Shown piece after piece: positions 54,195 to 62,329 of a DNA stretch of 64,000 bases. The stretch lies in contig NZ_NJGV01000004.1 of assembly GCF_002213425.1 (NCBI RefSeq), positions 186,001-250,000 of the forward strand, in the 5' to 3' direction. The notes below the pieces were generated by a model, which saw nothing but the letters and a program-made list of their open reading frames with translations, made no database searches and was not told where the DNA came from. Source of the DNA: Herbaspirillum aquaticum (GTDB taxonomy: Bacteria > Pseudomonadota > Gammaproteobacteria > Burkholderiales > Burkholderiaceae_D). Within the stretch, counting starts at the first letter, position 1. Each line of letters opens with the position of its first letter. Made by a program: the position numbers and the translations under genes.

Positions 54195-55391
54195 ATGAAA
54201 CTCGAAAATCCCGCACCGCTGCAGTGGCAGTTCTCCCAGCGCGCCGAAGCCATGAAGAGCTCGGCCATCCGCGAAATCCTCAAGGTGACGATGCGTCCCG
54301 ACATCACCTCCTTCGCCGGTGGCCTGCCGTCGCCGCTGACCTTCCCGGTCGAGCACATGAAGGCTGCCTTCGACCGCGTGCTGAGCCAGCAAGGCAAGAT
54401 GGCCCTGCAATACGGCCCCACCGATGGCTACCTGCCGCTGCGTGAATGGATCGCCGCATCGCTCTCCACCAATGGCGCCCAGATCACCGCCGAACAGGTG
54501 CTGATGGTTTCCGGTTCCCAGCAAGGCCTGGACCTGCTGGGCAAGGTGATGATCGACGAAGGCAGCAAGGTGCTGGTCGAGACTCCCAGCTACCTGGGCG
54601 CACTGCAGGCCTTCTCGCTGTATGGCGCCAAGTTCGAGTCGGTGCCCAGCGACGAATTCGGCCTGCAACCCGAGACCATCGAAGCCATCGCCGGTGGCGC
54701 GCGCATGCTGTATTCGCTGCCCAATTTCCAGAACCCGACCGGCCGCACCCTGCCCACCGAGCGCCGTTTCAAGCTGGTGGAAACCTGTGCCCGCCTGGGC
54801 CTGCCGCTGATCGAAGATGATCCCTACGGTGCCCTGAGCTACCAGAATGCGCCGCTGCCCAAGATGCTGTCGATGAATCCGTCGGGCGTGATCTACATGG
54901 GCTCCTTCTCCAAGGTGCTGACCCCCGGCATCCGCCTGGGCTACGTGGTGGCACCGCGCCCGCTGATCCTGAAGATGGAGCAAGCCAAGCAGGCCACCGA
55001 CCTGCACACTGCGCAGCTGACCCAGATGGTGGTGTACGAAGCCATCAAGGACGGCTTCCTGGACCAGCACGTGCCGACCATCCGCAAGCTCTATGGCGAC
55101 CAGTGCCAGGCCATGCTGGACGCGCTGCAACAGTACTTCCCGGCCAGCTGCAGCTGGAGCAAGCCGGAAGGCGGCATGTTCATCTGGGTGACCCTGCCCG
55201 AGCACCTGGATGCCAGCGCGCTGCTGAACGAGGCGGTGGAACAGGAGAAGGTCGCCTTCGTCCCCGGCGCACCGTTCTACGCCAACGTGGCGCAGAAGAA
55301 CACGCTGCGCCTGTCCTTCGTGACGGTGCCGCCGGAGCAGATCCGCGCCGGTGTGGAGCGCCTGGGCAAGCTGATCGCTTCCAAGCTGTAA
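54195..55391 (+). CDS. PLP-dependent aminotransferase, LysN/2-aminoadipate type
   Basis: This 398-aa fold-type-I aminotransferase shows FAGGLPSPLTFPVEHMKAAF at the N-terminus, LPNFQNPTGRTLP in the middle, and the PLP-lysine motif MGSFSKVLTPGIRLGY near residue 238. Members transfer amino groups from 2-aminoadipate, aromatic or branched-chain amino acids to 2-oxoglutarate. No regulatory domain is present, unlike the MocR protein upstream. The gene follows ridA by 85 bp. Confidence 0.93.
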   Translation: MKLENPAPLQWQFSQRAEAMKSSAIREILKVTMRPDITSFAGGLPSPLTFPVEHMKAAFDRVLSQQGKMALQYGPTDGYLPLREWIAASLSTNGAQITAEQVLMVSGSQQGLDLLGKVMIDEGSKVLVETPSYLGALQAFSLYGAKFESVPSDEFGLQPETIEAIAGGARMLYSLPNFQNPTGRTLPTERRFKLVETCARLGLPLIEDDPYGALSYQNAPLPKMLSMNPSGVIYMGSFSKVLTPGIRLGYVVAPRPLILKMEQAKQATDLHTAQLTQMVVYEAIKDGFLDQHVPTIRKLYGDQCQAMLDALQQYFPASCSWSKPEGGMFIWVTLPEHLDASALLNEAVEQEKVAFVPGAPFYANVAQKNTLRLSFVTVPPEQIRAGVERLGKLIASKL

Positions 55392-55412
55392 GCAGGGCCG
55401 ATCGGTTCACGG

Positions 55413-55742
55413 ATGAAGATCGCCAATCTGCCCTTCGGCACTACGGACTGGAGCCAGGTCCCCGCCACCGAGCATGCCGGCGTCACCGGCACCGCCTGGT
55501 GGCGCACTTGCCAGTTCGGCGACCTGCGCGTGCGCATGGTCGAATACACGCCCGGTTACCTGGCTGACCACTGGTGCGTGAAAGGGCATGTGCTGCTCTG
55601 CCTGGAAGGGGAGCTGCATACCGAGCTGGAGGATGGCCGCACTTTTGTCCTCAAGCCGGGCATGAGCTACCAGGTGGCTGACGGGGCTGAGCCGCACCGG
55701 TCGTCGACGGCGGTGGGGGCGAAGTTGTTCATCGTGGATTGA
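55413..55742 (+). CDS. Small cupin with DHWC motif
   Basis: This 109-aa protein has a single cupin barrel. GYLADHWCVKGHVLLCLEGE contains the DHWC-type motif and the likely metal-binding His, and KPGMSYQVADGAEPHRSS gives the second cupin half. The function is unknown to me; relatives occur beside amino-acid metabolism genes. The start lies 21 bp after the aminotransferase, so it is probably the last gene of the cluster before a terminator. Confidence 0.85.
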   Translation: MKIANLPFGTTDWSQVPATEHAGVTGTAWWRTCQFGDLRVRMVEYTPGYLADHWCVKGHVLLCLEGELHTELEDGRTFVLKPGMSYQVADGAEPHRSSTAVGAKLFIVD

Positions 55743-55790
55743 TTGGCGAGGGAATGGTGGATAACGACGTTGTCCCCGCCACACAAAATG

Positions 55791-55824
55791 AAAGCTGGAC
55801 CTGTAATCAGGTCCAGCTTTTTTT
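55791..55824. terminator. Intrinsic terminator after the cupin gene
   Basis: AAAGCTGGACCTG (55791-55803) and CAGGTCCAGCTTT (55808-55820) form a perfect 13-bp stem with a TAAT loop, then TTTT on the plus strand. It also serves the convergent gene at 55828. Confidence 0.93.
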
Positions 55825-55827
55825 ATA

Positions 55828-56133
55828 TCAAGGCCGGTGACGATTTGCCGCGCGAATCATCTTCTCATTCGGCTCTGACTCGCTATTGAGCAACTCCAGC
55901 AGAAATTCGGCGTCTCGTGGCGTCACTGGAATGTAACCTTCGACGTTACTCCACTCCCGACAGTCTGCTTTTCGGTGGAGCGAAGATTGTTTGGGCAATG
56001 AATTTCCCGGAACTATCGGTTCTCCGCTTTCTACAGTGAACGCTGATCTATCTCTCATATCGTCTGATCCTGATTGACACACATTCTTCTCAGTCTTTAG
56101 GTGAACGCGGAGCATATCCCGAACATATAACAA
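55828..56133 (-). CDS. Hypothetical protein with DUF1778 antitoxin-like C-terminus
   Basis: This is a 101-aa frame in a visibly more AT-rich stretch. The C-terminal 30 residues, TPRDAEFLLELLNSESEPNE then KMIRAANRHRP, resemble the toxin-binding tail of TacA/DUF1778 antitoxins, which typically read ERDxxAFxxAL..PPEPNExLR. The N-terminal part does not look like their ribbon-helix-helix domain. No GNAT toxin gene follows. It may be a remnant or a rearranged antitoxin. The start is uncertain. Confidence 0.45.
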   Translation of the reverse strand: MLYVRDMLRVHLKTEKNVCQSGSDDMRDRSAFTVESGEPIVPGNSLPKQSSLHRKADCREWSNVEGYIPVTPRDAEFLLELLNSESEPNEKMIRAANRHRP

Positions 56134-56182
56134 GGCTAGTAACGTCGCTCGATTTTAATGAGGTTTTTCAGAAAATTTTGGG

Positions 56183-57286
56183 CTAGTCGCTGAGCTTCAA
56201 AGTCTCCCCATGCTTGAGCGCAACAAACTGCTCCTGCGGCAACCCCGCCTCACGCAGGGCCTTGGCCAGTTCCTTGGGCGGTTCGTCGAGCGGGTCGTCG
56301 GCCAGTTCGAAGGTCCCCCAGTGGATGGCTATCGAACGCTTGGCCCGCACGTCCTCATGGATCAGGACGGCCTGGGCCGGGTCCACGTGCTGGTTCTGCA
56401 TGAACCAGCGTGGCGCGTAGGCACCGATGGGGATGAGCGCCAGGTCGAATCGTCCGAAGCGTTCGCCGATGTCGCGGAAGTCCTTCGAATAACCCGTATC
56501 GCCCGCAAAATAGACGGAGAAGGGCTCGCCACCCGCTTGCTGCGCCGCCTGGATCACCCAGCCACCCCACAAGGTCTCTGAACGGTCGAACACGCCACGC
56601 GCCGACCAGTGCGTGGCCGGGACGAAGTAGATGTCCAGGTTGTCCAGCACGGTCTTGTCCCACCAGTCCATTTCCTTCACGTTGGTGATGCCCAACGCCA
56701 GGAACCACTCACGCACCCCCAGCGGCACCAGGAACAGCGGCGGCCCGCCCGCCTGAAGATTCAGTTGCTCCACGCTCGCCTGGTCCAGGTGGTCGTAGTG
56801 GTTGTGCGAGATCACCACCACGTCGACGTGCGGCAGCTCGCTGATCTGTACCGGCAGCGGCACCTTGCGGGACGGCCCGATGAAAGAGAAGGGCGAGGCC
56901 CGCTGCGAGAACATCGGATCGGTCAGCACGTTCTTGCCGCCCAGTTGCACCAGCGCCGTGGCATGGCCGATCCAGGTCACGCTGGGCCTGTCGCGGTTGG
57001 CCTTGAGCCAGGCCAGGTCGGGCTTGACGACCGGGAACTGGTAATTGTTCTCGGGCGGTTTGGGCAGGCCCTGGGTCAGGCGTTCCCACTGCCATTTCCA
57101 GAAGGAGCCGCGTTCGGGTTGCGGGTAGTTGTTGCGAAACCCCGTCTCGGTGCGATTGCTCTTGTTGGGATCGTAGTACTTGCTGGAGGAAGAGCAGGCA
57201 GTCAGTCCGGCGGCCAGCAGCAGGACTGCCAGGCCACGGGCGAGAGGTCGCAGGGGCTGCCTCAGGCAGGATGTCGCAGGGGGCAT
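56183..57286 (-). CDS. RomA-like metallo-beta-lactamase-fold lipoprotein
   Basis: This 367-aa protein has a lipoprotein signal with lipobox LTAC. It is followed by a metallo-beta-lactamase fold of the RomA/NAPE-PLD type. VTWIGHATALVQLGGKNVLTDPMFS opens the fold, SHNHYDHLD supplies the HxHxDH zinc ligands, FAGDTGYS the bridging Asp, and IAIHWGTFEL a late His. It would sit in the outer or inner membrane facing the periplasm. RomA relatives have been linked to outer-membrane changes. The substrate is unknown. Confidence 0.9.
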   Translation of the reverse strand: MPPATSCLRQPLRPLARGLAVLLLAAGLTACSSSSKYYDPNKSNRTETGFRNNYPQPERGSFWKWQWERLTQGLPKPPENNYQFPVVKPDLAWLKANRDRPSVTWIGHATALVQLGGKNVLTDPMFSQRASPFSFIGPSRKVPLPVQISELPHVDVVVISHNHYDHLDQASVEQLNLQAGGPPLFLVPLGVREWFLALGITNVKEMDWWDKTVLDNLDIYFVPATHWSARGVFDRSETLWGGWVIQAAQQAGGEPFSVYFAGDTGYSKDFRDIGERFGRFDLALIPIGAYAPRWFMQNQHVDPAQAVLIHEDVRAKRSIAIHWGTFELADDPLDEPPKELAKALREAGLPQEQFVALKHGETLKLSD

Positions 57287-57374
57287 GGAGGAGGCGCGGC
57301 AGCCGCGCAGTGATGACGATGAGCGACATCCTAGCAGGCCGCAGCGCGGCCTGCAGGCGCTGAGCCCGGTGGCG

Positions 57375-57758
57375 CTACATCACGTACTGCGCCAGTCCGC
57401 GCCCGAATGACCAGTTGCCCTTGTCGCCCTCGACCAGGCTGATCATCACGTCATCCGGCGCGATGCCCGGGTCCTGCTGCAGGCGCGCCACGATGGAGGC
57501 GTAGAGCGCGTTCTTCTGCGCCTGGCTACGGGTATTGCTGACCGTCAGCTGGATCAGCACGAAATCATCCGTACGCGCCATGCCCATGTAGCTGCGGCTG
57601 AAGACCAGGTCTTCCGGATCGTGTTCGGTAATGACCATGAAGCGGTCTTCCTCGGGCACATTGAAACTCTCGCGCAGGGCTTCGTAGATGTTGTCGGCGA
57701 TGGCGCGGCGATCGCTGCGGGACTTGCCGCGCAATACGGAAATGCGGACCAGGGGCAT
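57375..57758 (-). CDS. Tautomerase-family protein
   Basis: This 127-aa protein starts MPLVRISVLRGKS, giving the catalytic N-terminal proline of the 4-oxalocrotonate tautomerase/MIF superfamily after Met removal. DNIYEALRESFNVPEEDRFM and the C-terminal segment DVMISLVEGDKGNWSFGRG match double-length tautomerases. ATG 57758 follows AAGGAGA; the frame continues upstream but only as translation antisense to the LysR gene. It diverges from the LysR gene, its likely regulator. Confidence 0.9.
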   Translation of the reverse strand: MPLVRISVLRGKSRSDRRAIADNIYEALRESFNVPEEDRFMVITEHDPEDLVFSRSYMGMARTDDFVLIQLTVSNTRSQAQKNALYASIVARLQQDPGIAPDDVMISLVEGDKGNWSFGRGLAQYVM

Positions 57759-57856
57759 GATGTTCTCCTTGCGGGTTGTTGAAAATGGCGGAGCGCTTGC
57801 TCTCCATGCCTTGCATGCTATGCTGGAGCAATCATTTGAAAAACCACTGATTGATG

Positions 57857-57873
57857 ATTTCAATGATTGAAAT
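57857..57873. promoter_or_regulatory. LysR-type palindromic box
   Basis: ATTTCAAT (57857-57864), G, ATTGAAAT (57866-57873) is a perfect 17-bp palindrome containing the T-N11-A pattern of LysR boxes. It lies between the divergent tautomerase and LysR genes, 39 bp before the LysR start. Confidence 0.6.
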
Positions 57874-57911
57874 TCGTCATCATTGAATCTGCACCGCGAG
57901 GGCCCTGCATC

Positions 57912-58757
57912 ATGGATAAACCGCTGGATCTGGACGCCGTCCAGGCTTTCGTCCTGGCCGCCGATCTGCAAAGCTTCACCCGTGCGGCCGAGGCGCTGGA
58001 CAGCACGCAATCGGCCATCAGTTTCAAGCTCAAGAAGCTGGAGCAGCGCCTGGGCCGTCGCCTGCTGGAGCGCACGCCGCGCCAGGTGCGCCTGTCGGCC
58101 GAGGGGCAGCAGTTCCTTCCGGCCGCGCGTGGCCTGCTGGCGGCGCATGACCGCGCGCTGGAACAGCTGGACCAGGGACCGGTCCGCTTTTCGGTCGGCA
58201 TCAGCGACCATGTGGCCGGTGCCACCTTGCCGCGTGCGCTGGCGCAGGTGCATGCGGTTGATCCCGGCGTGGTGGTGGAGGTGCGCGTGGGTTCTTCGCA
58301 TGACCTGATGCCGGCCTACGAGCGCGGCGAGCTCGATGCCGTCATCGTGCGGCGCGAACCGCAGGACAAGGGCGGCAAGCTGGTCATGGAAGAACGCATC
58401 GGCTGGTTCGCCCATCCCGATGCGCAATGCTGGGCCGGTCCGGCCTTGCGGGTGGCGACGTTTTCCTCGGCCTGCCGCATCCGCGAGCTGTCCTTGCGGC
58501 GGCTTGATGCGGCCGGCATACCGTGGGTGGAGGTCTTCGTCGGTGGCGGCATCCTTGCCGTGGGGGCAGCGGTCAGCGCGGGCCTGGCGGTGTCGGCGCT
58601 GCTCCACCGCAGCGCCCCGCCTGGTGCGGTGGAGGTGGGCGAGCGCTTGGGCTTGCCCAAGCTGCCTCTGGCACAGGTAAGACTGCATGCACGGCTCAAG
58701 GAGCCGCGCTTGCAGACCGCGCTGCGCACGCTGGTGGCGGCGTTGAAGTCGTCCTGA
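57912..58757 (+). CDS. LysR-family transcriptional regulator
   Basis: This 281-aa regulator has an N-terminal winged helix (about residues 5-62). LDAVQAFVLAADLQSFTRAA and STQSAISFKLKKLEQRLGRR mark the recognition helix region. The remainder is a periplasmic-binding-like effector domain. ATG 57912 is chosen; upstream in-frame sequence from 57867 overlaps the operator. The palindrome at 57857 and the divergent tautomerase gene are the expected targets. The inducer is unknown. Confidence 0.92.
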   Translation: MDKPLDLDAVQAFVLAADLQSFTRAAEALDSTQSAISFKLKKLEQRLGRRLLERTPRQVRLSAEGQQFLPAARGLLAAHDRALEQLDQGPVRFSVGISDHVAGATLPRALAQVHAVDPGVVVEVRVGSSHDLMPAYERGELDAVIVRREPQDKGGKLVMEERIGWFAHPDAQCWAGPALRVATFSSACRIRELSLRRLDAAGIPWVEVFVGGGILAVGAAVSAGLAVSALLHRSAPPGAVEVGERLGLPKLPLAQVRLHARLKEPRLQTALRTLVAALKSS

Positions 58758-58799
58758 GGCGCGGCGCTTTACTCCATCATGAATGCATCATGACCCTGC

Positions 58800-58845
58800 A
58801 TGGACCAGTCGATCAATGCCAGCAATGATATTTGAACTGGTCCAT
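58800..58845. repeat. Inverted pair of ATGGACCAGT motifs downstream of the second MocR gene
   Basis: ATGGACCAGT (58800-58809) and its reverse complement ACTGGTCCAT (58836-58845) are separated by 26 bp, ending one base before the MocR stop codon. A third copy overlaps the MocR start codon at 60318. The shared motif suggests a regulator binding site and not a terminator. Confidence 0.5.
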
Positions 58846-58846
58846 G

Positions 58847-60319
58847 TCAGGCCGGCGCCAGCAGGGGCAGGATGCGCCGTGCCAGCTCGGCGGCGCGGCG
58901 GCGGCTGTCGATATTGGTGAAGCTGAGCATGATCATTGGCGCCACACCGGCGCGCGGTGCCAGCAGGCACTCCGACAGGGCGCGGCTGAACATGCCGTGC
59001 TGGCGCATCTTTTCGGCCAGCAGCCGGTCCGAGCGGCGGCCCTGCAGGCGCAATAACAGATGCATGCCGCCGGGCGGCGAATCGATTCGGACGTGGGAAT
59101 GCAATACGCCTTCCAGTCCGGCGATGGCCATGGTGCGGCGATGGGCATAGAGGCGCCGCATGCGCTGGATGTGGCGGGCAAAATGCCCCTCGGCCATGAA
59201 GTCGGCGACGATATGCTGCGTCAGGGCCGGCGCGGCTCCGGAGAAGAGTTGCGCACTGCGCCTGAAGCGCTCCACCTGCGATCGCGGCACCACCAGGTAG
59301 GCAAGGCGGATGGCCGGGAACAGCACCTTGCTGAAGGTGCCGGCATAGAGGACGCGATCCTCGCGGTCCAGGCTCTTGAGTGCGGGCAAGGGGCGGCTGA
59401 CGTAACGGTATTCGCCGTCATAGTCATCTTCCACGATCCAGGCCTGCTCACGCGCTGCCCATTCCAGCAAGGCCAGGCGGCGCGGCAGCGACAGGGCCAC
59501 GCAAGTCGGGCTCTGGTGCGCCGGCGTGACCACGGCGGCGCGTGCGCGGGCCGCGTGGCGCAGTCCGTACTCGACCTGCATGCCCTCGGCGTCCACCGGT
59601 ATGCCAGCCAGCTGCATGCCGGCCTCGCGCAGCAGCGCGGCGCTTGGTGCATAGCCGGGGTCTTCCACCCAGATCTTGTCGCCCGGCTGGAGCAGGGTGC
59701 GCGTGATCAGGTTGAGGCTGTCGCGATAGCCCGAGGTGACGAAGACCTGTTCGGCCCGGCAATCGATACCGCGTGACAGTTGCAGGTAGCGCGCAATCTC
59801 CGTGCGCAGCGCCATCAGTCCGGCCGGGGAGGGATAGAGCATGTCGGCGGCTTGCGTAGCCCGCACCGCCCGTGCGGCCAGGCGTGCCCAGATCTTGCGC
59901 GGAAAGGCGTCCAGCGCCGGGATGCCCATCTGGAAGGGGCGCGGGCCTTTTGCTTCGTCCTGTCCCTCTTCCGGCAGCAGAGGATGACGCGCCGGTACCG
60001 CGACGGTCCGCGGGCGCGACGCTGTTGCCTTGCTGGCCGCTGCCTGCACGGCCGGGCGGACCCCGGCGGCAATGACCGTCCCGGCTTGTCCGCGCGCCTC
60101 CACGTAGCCTTCGGCGGCCAGCAGCGAGTAGGCGGCCTCCACCGTGCCCCGTGCCAGTCCCAGTTCAGCGGCCAGCGCCCGCGCCGAGGGGATGCGATCC
60201 CCCGGCTGCAGCAGGCCGTCAGCCACGGCGCTGCGCAGGCGGGTGTAGATCTGGCGGTAGTAAGCTTCGCCGGTGCTGCTGTCGAGTCGGAACAAGGATG
60301 AGGGAGGATGGGACATCAT
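58847..60319 (-). CDS. MocR/PdxR-like regulator
   Basis: This 490-aa protein has an N-terminal GntR winged helix (residues about 14-80; RIPSARALAAELGLARGTVE) and a linker with many Ala and Arg. An aminotransferase-like domain follows, with the PLP-lysine motif YAGTFSKVLFPAIRLAYLV (about residue 325). PdxR-type members control vitamin B6 or amino-acid genes. Two ATG codons, 60319 and 60316, are possible. It diverges from the GNAT gene. A motif shared with the 3' side overlaps the start codon, suggesting autoregulation. Confidence 0.9.
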   Translation of the reverse strand: MMSHPPSSLFRLDSSTGEAYYRQIYTRLRSAVADGLLQPGDRIPSARALAAELGLARGTVEAAYSLLAAEGYVEARGQAGTVIAAGVRPAVQAAASKATASRPRTVAVPARHPLLPEEGQDEAKGPRPFQMGIPALDAFPRKIWARLAARAVRATQAADMLYPSPAGLMALRTEIARYLQLSRGIDCRAEQVFVTSGYRDSLNLITRTLLQPGDKIWVEDPGYAPSAALLREAGMQLAGIPVDAEGMQVEYGLRHAARARAAVVTPAHQSPTCVALSLPRRLALLEWAAREQAWIVEDDYDGEYRYVSRPLPALKSLDREDRVLYAGTFSKVLFPAIRLAYLVVPRSQVERFRRSAQLFSGAAPALTQHIVADFMAEGHFARHIQRMRRLYAHRRTMAIAGLEGVLHSHVRIDSPPGGMHLLLRLQGRRSDRLLAEKMRQHGMFSRALSECLLAPRAGVAPMIMLSFTNIDSRRRAAELARRILPLLAPA

Positions 60320-60327
60320 GGACCAGT
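60318..60327. promoter_or_regulatory. ATGGACCAGT motif overlapping the MocR start
   Basis: This is the same 10-bp motif as the pair at 58800 and 58836. Here it covers the first bases of the regulator's coding sequence on the minus strand, a position suited to autorepression. Confidence 0.45.
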
Positions 60328-60415
60328 CAAAATGTCATTTCTTGGATCTCCCGATTATGCCATCGGCTCATTAGGATGAAGCTCCTTCCACTCTGATGGC
60401 ATCGATGCTCCTACC

Positions 60416-60901
60416 ATGGACCCATTTTCCGAGATCACTCCTGCGCCCGATTGGCGCCTCACCGACGTCGCCCTGCGCCACGCCGATATCGTCTCCGACC
60501 AGCTGGCCTGTTTTGCGGTGATGCACGAACTGCGTCCGCACCTGCGCGACAGCGACGAATTCCTTGCGCGCATCGGCCGTGCCGCCTCTCAGGGCTACCG
60601 CATCCTGGCCGCCTGGGAGCAAGGAAAGGTAGTTGCCCTGGCCGGTTACCGCTTCCAGGAGAACCTGGTCTATGGTCCCTTCCTCTATGTCGATGACCTG
60701 GTGTCCGCCAGTACTGAGCGCGGCAAGCGCTGGGGCGAACGGCTGCTCTCTGCGCTGGAGGATGTGGCGGCCCAGGCCGGTTGCGTGCGCCTGGTGCTCG
60801 ATACCGGCATGGCCAATGCGCTGGCACAGCGCTTCTATTTCCGCCAGGGCATGCTGACCGGCGCACTGCGCTTCGGCAAGGCCATCGGAGGTGCCGCGTG
60901 A
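60416..60901 (+). CDS. GNAT-family N-acetyltransferase
   Basis: This 161-aa acetyltransferase has the acetyl-CoA binding segment near LVSASTERGKRWGERLLSAL (residues about 96-115) and a C-terminal ALAQRFYFRQGML motif, where a Tyr acts as general acid in many members. The N-terminal segment reads WRLTDVALRHADIVSDQLAC. The substrate is unknown. It overlaps the flavoprotein gene by 4 bases (GTGA) and diverges from the MocR regulator, its likely controller. Confidence 0.88.
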   Translation: MDPFSEITPAPDWRLTDVALRHADIVSDQLACFAVMHELRPHLRDSDEFLARIGRAASQGYRILAAWEQGKVVALAGYRFQENLVYGPFLYVDDLVSASTERGKRWGERLLSALEDVAAQAGCVRLVLDTGMANALAQRFYFRQGMLTGALRFGKAIGGAA

Positions 60902-61524
60902 AGATCCTGCATCTGCTTGCCTCGCCGCGCCAGGCGGCTTCCAATACTTGGTGGCTGTCGCGCCAGATCGTCGAGCGCCTGGCTGCACAGCATGCACAGG
61001 CGGAGGTCATCCTGCGCGACCTCTATGCCAGCGGGATTGCGCATGTCGATGCGGCCTATGCCGATGCCCTGGGCTCCCCGGTTGCCTTCGACGGCAGCGA
61101 TGCGGGGCAGGGCACGCTGACCCTGTCGGATCGTCTCATCGACGAGCTGGAGCAGGCCGACCAGGTGGTGATCGGCACACCCATGCACAACTACACCGTC
61201 CCGTCGGTGCTGAAAGCCTGGATCGATCACGTGGTGCGGGTGCGCCGCACCTTTGCCATCACGCCGGACGGCAAGGCCGGCCTGCTGCGCGACCGGCCGG
61301 TCCATGTGGTGGTGGTGTCCGGCGGGCGCTTCACCGGCGCGTTTGCACGACAGCCGGATTTCCTCACGCCCTACCTGAAGGTGGCGCTGGCGACCATCGG
61401 GCTGCATGACCTGCGCTTTACGGCCATGGAGGGTTTGGCAGCGGGCGCGCAGGCGGTGCGCAATGAGCGCGAGCGTGTTGCAATGGAGCTGGATCGTCAG
61501 TTTTCAAGGCGCTGGCAGACGTAA
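60898..61524 (+). CDS. FMN-dependent NADH:quinone/azo oxidoreductase-like flavoprotein
   Basis: This 208-aa flavodoxin-fold protein starts at GTG 60898 with GGAGG at proper spacing. It opens MKILHLLASPRQAASNTWWL, the FMN phosphate loop region, and continues with GTPMHNYTVPSVLKAWIDHV, a strong AzoR-family signature. Members reduce quinones and azo dyes and protect against electrophiles. The start overlaps the GNAT stop, so both are one transcription unit. Confidence 0.92.
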   Translation: MKILHLLASPRQAASNTWWLSRQIVERLAAQHAQAEVILRDLYASGIAHVDAAYADALGSPVAFDGSDAGQGTLTLSDRLIDELEQADQVVIGTPMHNYTVPSVLKAWIDHVVRVRRTFAITPDGKAGLLRDRPVHVVVVSGGRFTGAFARQPDFLTPYLKVALATIGLHDLRFTAMEGLAAGAQAVRNERERVAMELDRQFSRRWQT

Positions 61525-61548
61525 GACGCATTCGAAATACGGTGACTC

Positions 61549-61716
61549 TTACGCGACGGGTCGCATTGCAAAGTAAAACCCGGCGATCAAAAGCAGTGGA
61601 GCCAGCAGAGCGGAGACGACCAGAAGAATGGTCGATATGTTCCGATGACGGAACCGCTTTTCAAAATGAAGGACTGCAGCCGAGACCTGCAAAAGAGCGA
61701 CAACATAAAAATCCAT
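61549..61716 (-). CDS. Small two-helix membrane protein
   Basis: This 55-aa frame is MDFYVVALLQVSAAVLHFEK, a basic loop (RFRHRN), then a long hydrophobic helix (ISTILLVVSALLAPLLLIAG) ending in FYFAMRPVA. The ribosome binding site is weak. It is the last of four minus-strand genes in an AT-richer island that starts with a PAAR protein. It could belong to the immunity part of that module. I do not recognise a family. Confidence 0.5.
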   Translation of the reverse strand: MDFYVVALLQVSAAVLHFEKRFRHRNISTILLVVSALLAPLLLIAGFYFAMRPVA

Positions 61717-61798
61717 GAGGCATCTTCTGTTGTTGCCATTGTGCCGAGGAAGGCTTTCACCACGTCTTCTGTGTCTGGTAACGATTTGATATTCCGCT

Positions 61799-62323
61799 TT
61801 ACTGACCCTTGTCGTCGACCGGCCCGGTATCTTCACAAGTCGGAAGGGTATCGTAACCGAGATAGAAATACAGGTTGTGAAGCTTGCGCGGGCCATCGAG
61901 CAGCTCAAGGTTGATTCCTTCAACACCCGTACAAATCAGAATCTTGTAGTGCTTGCGCTGGGCGATTGCGATGAAGCTGCTGTTGGCAGAGCGCCTGACC
62001 TGCTCAGCGTTGATGATCGCGATGCCCTGTCCTGTCTTGATACCAGGACTGATGTGCCTGCTCATGCGGTAGTGCATCACTGTCTGCTCTGCCATGACAT
62101 CATCCACTGGTTCAGCTTGCTTGAACTCTTTTGGTTTGAGCCAATGGCAATCTGACGGGTTATCAGACGGATCGGCACAAAGCGCAATCCTGTGAATCGC
62201 GGTCAGTGGGGCTGTCGTATAGAGGCTCAGACCGTCCCTTTCTTGTTTGTAGAAGCCGATGGCGATTTGCGCTTGTGCCAGCGGGGAGAGCACTAGCAAA
62301 TAGATGATTGGTACCAGTTTCAT
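61799..62323 (-). CDS. Periplasmic protein, candidate immunity protein
   Basis: This 174-aa precursor has a clear signal peptide (MKLVPIIYLLVLSPLAQAQ). The mature part has four cysteines that could form two disulfides (CADPSDNPSDCHW, LICTGVEG, TLPTCEDTG). No known family is recognised. It starts 6 bp after the peptidase-like gene and lies in the same transcript. Export to the periplasm is what an immunity protein against a cell-wall effector needs. The role is inferred from context only. Confidence 0.6.
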   Translation of the reverse strand: MKLVPIIYLLVLSPLAQAQIAIGFYKQERDGLSLYTTAPLTAIHRIALCADPSDNPSDCHWLKPKEFKQAEPVDDVMAEQTVMHYRMSRHISPGIKTGQGIAIINAEQVRRSANSSFIAIAQRKHYKILICTGVEGINLELLDGPRKLHNLYFYLGYDTLPTCEDTGPVDDKGQ

Positions 62324-62329
62324 CGCTTA

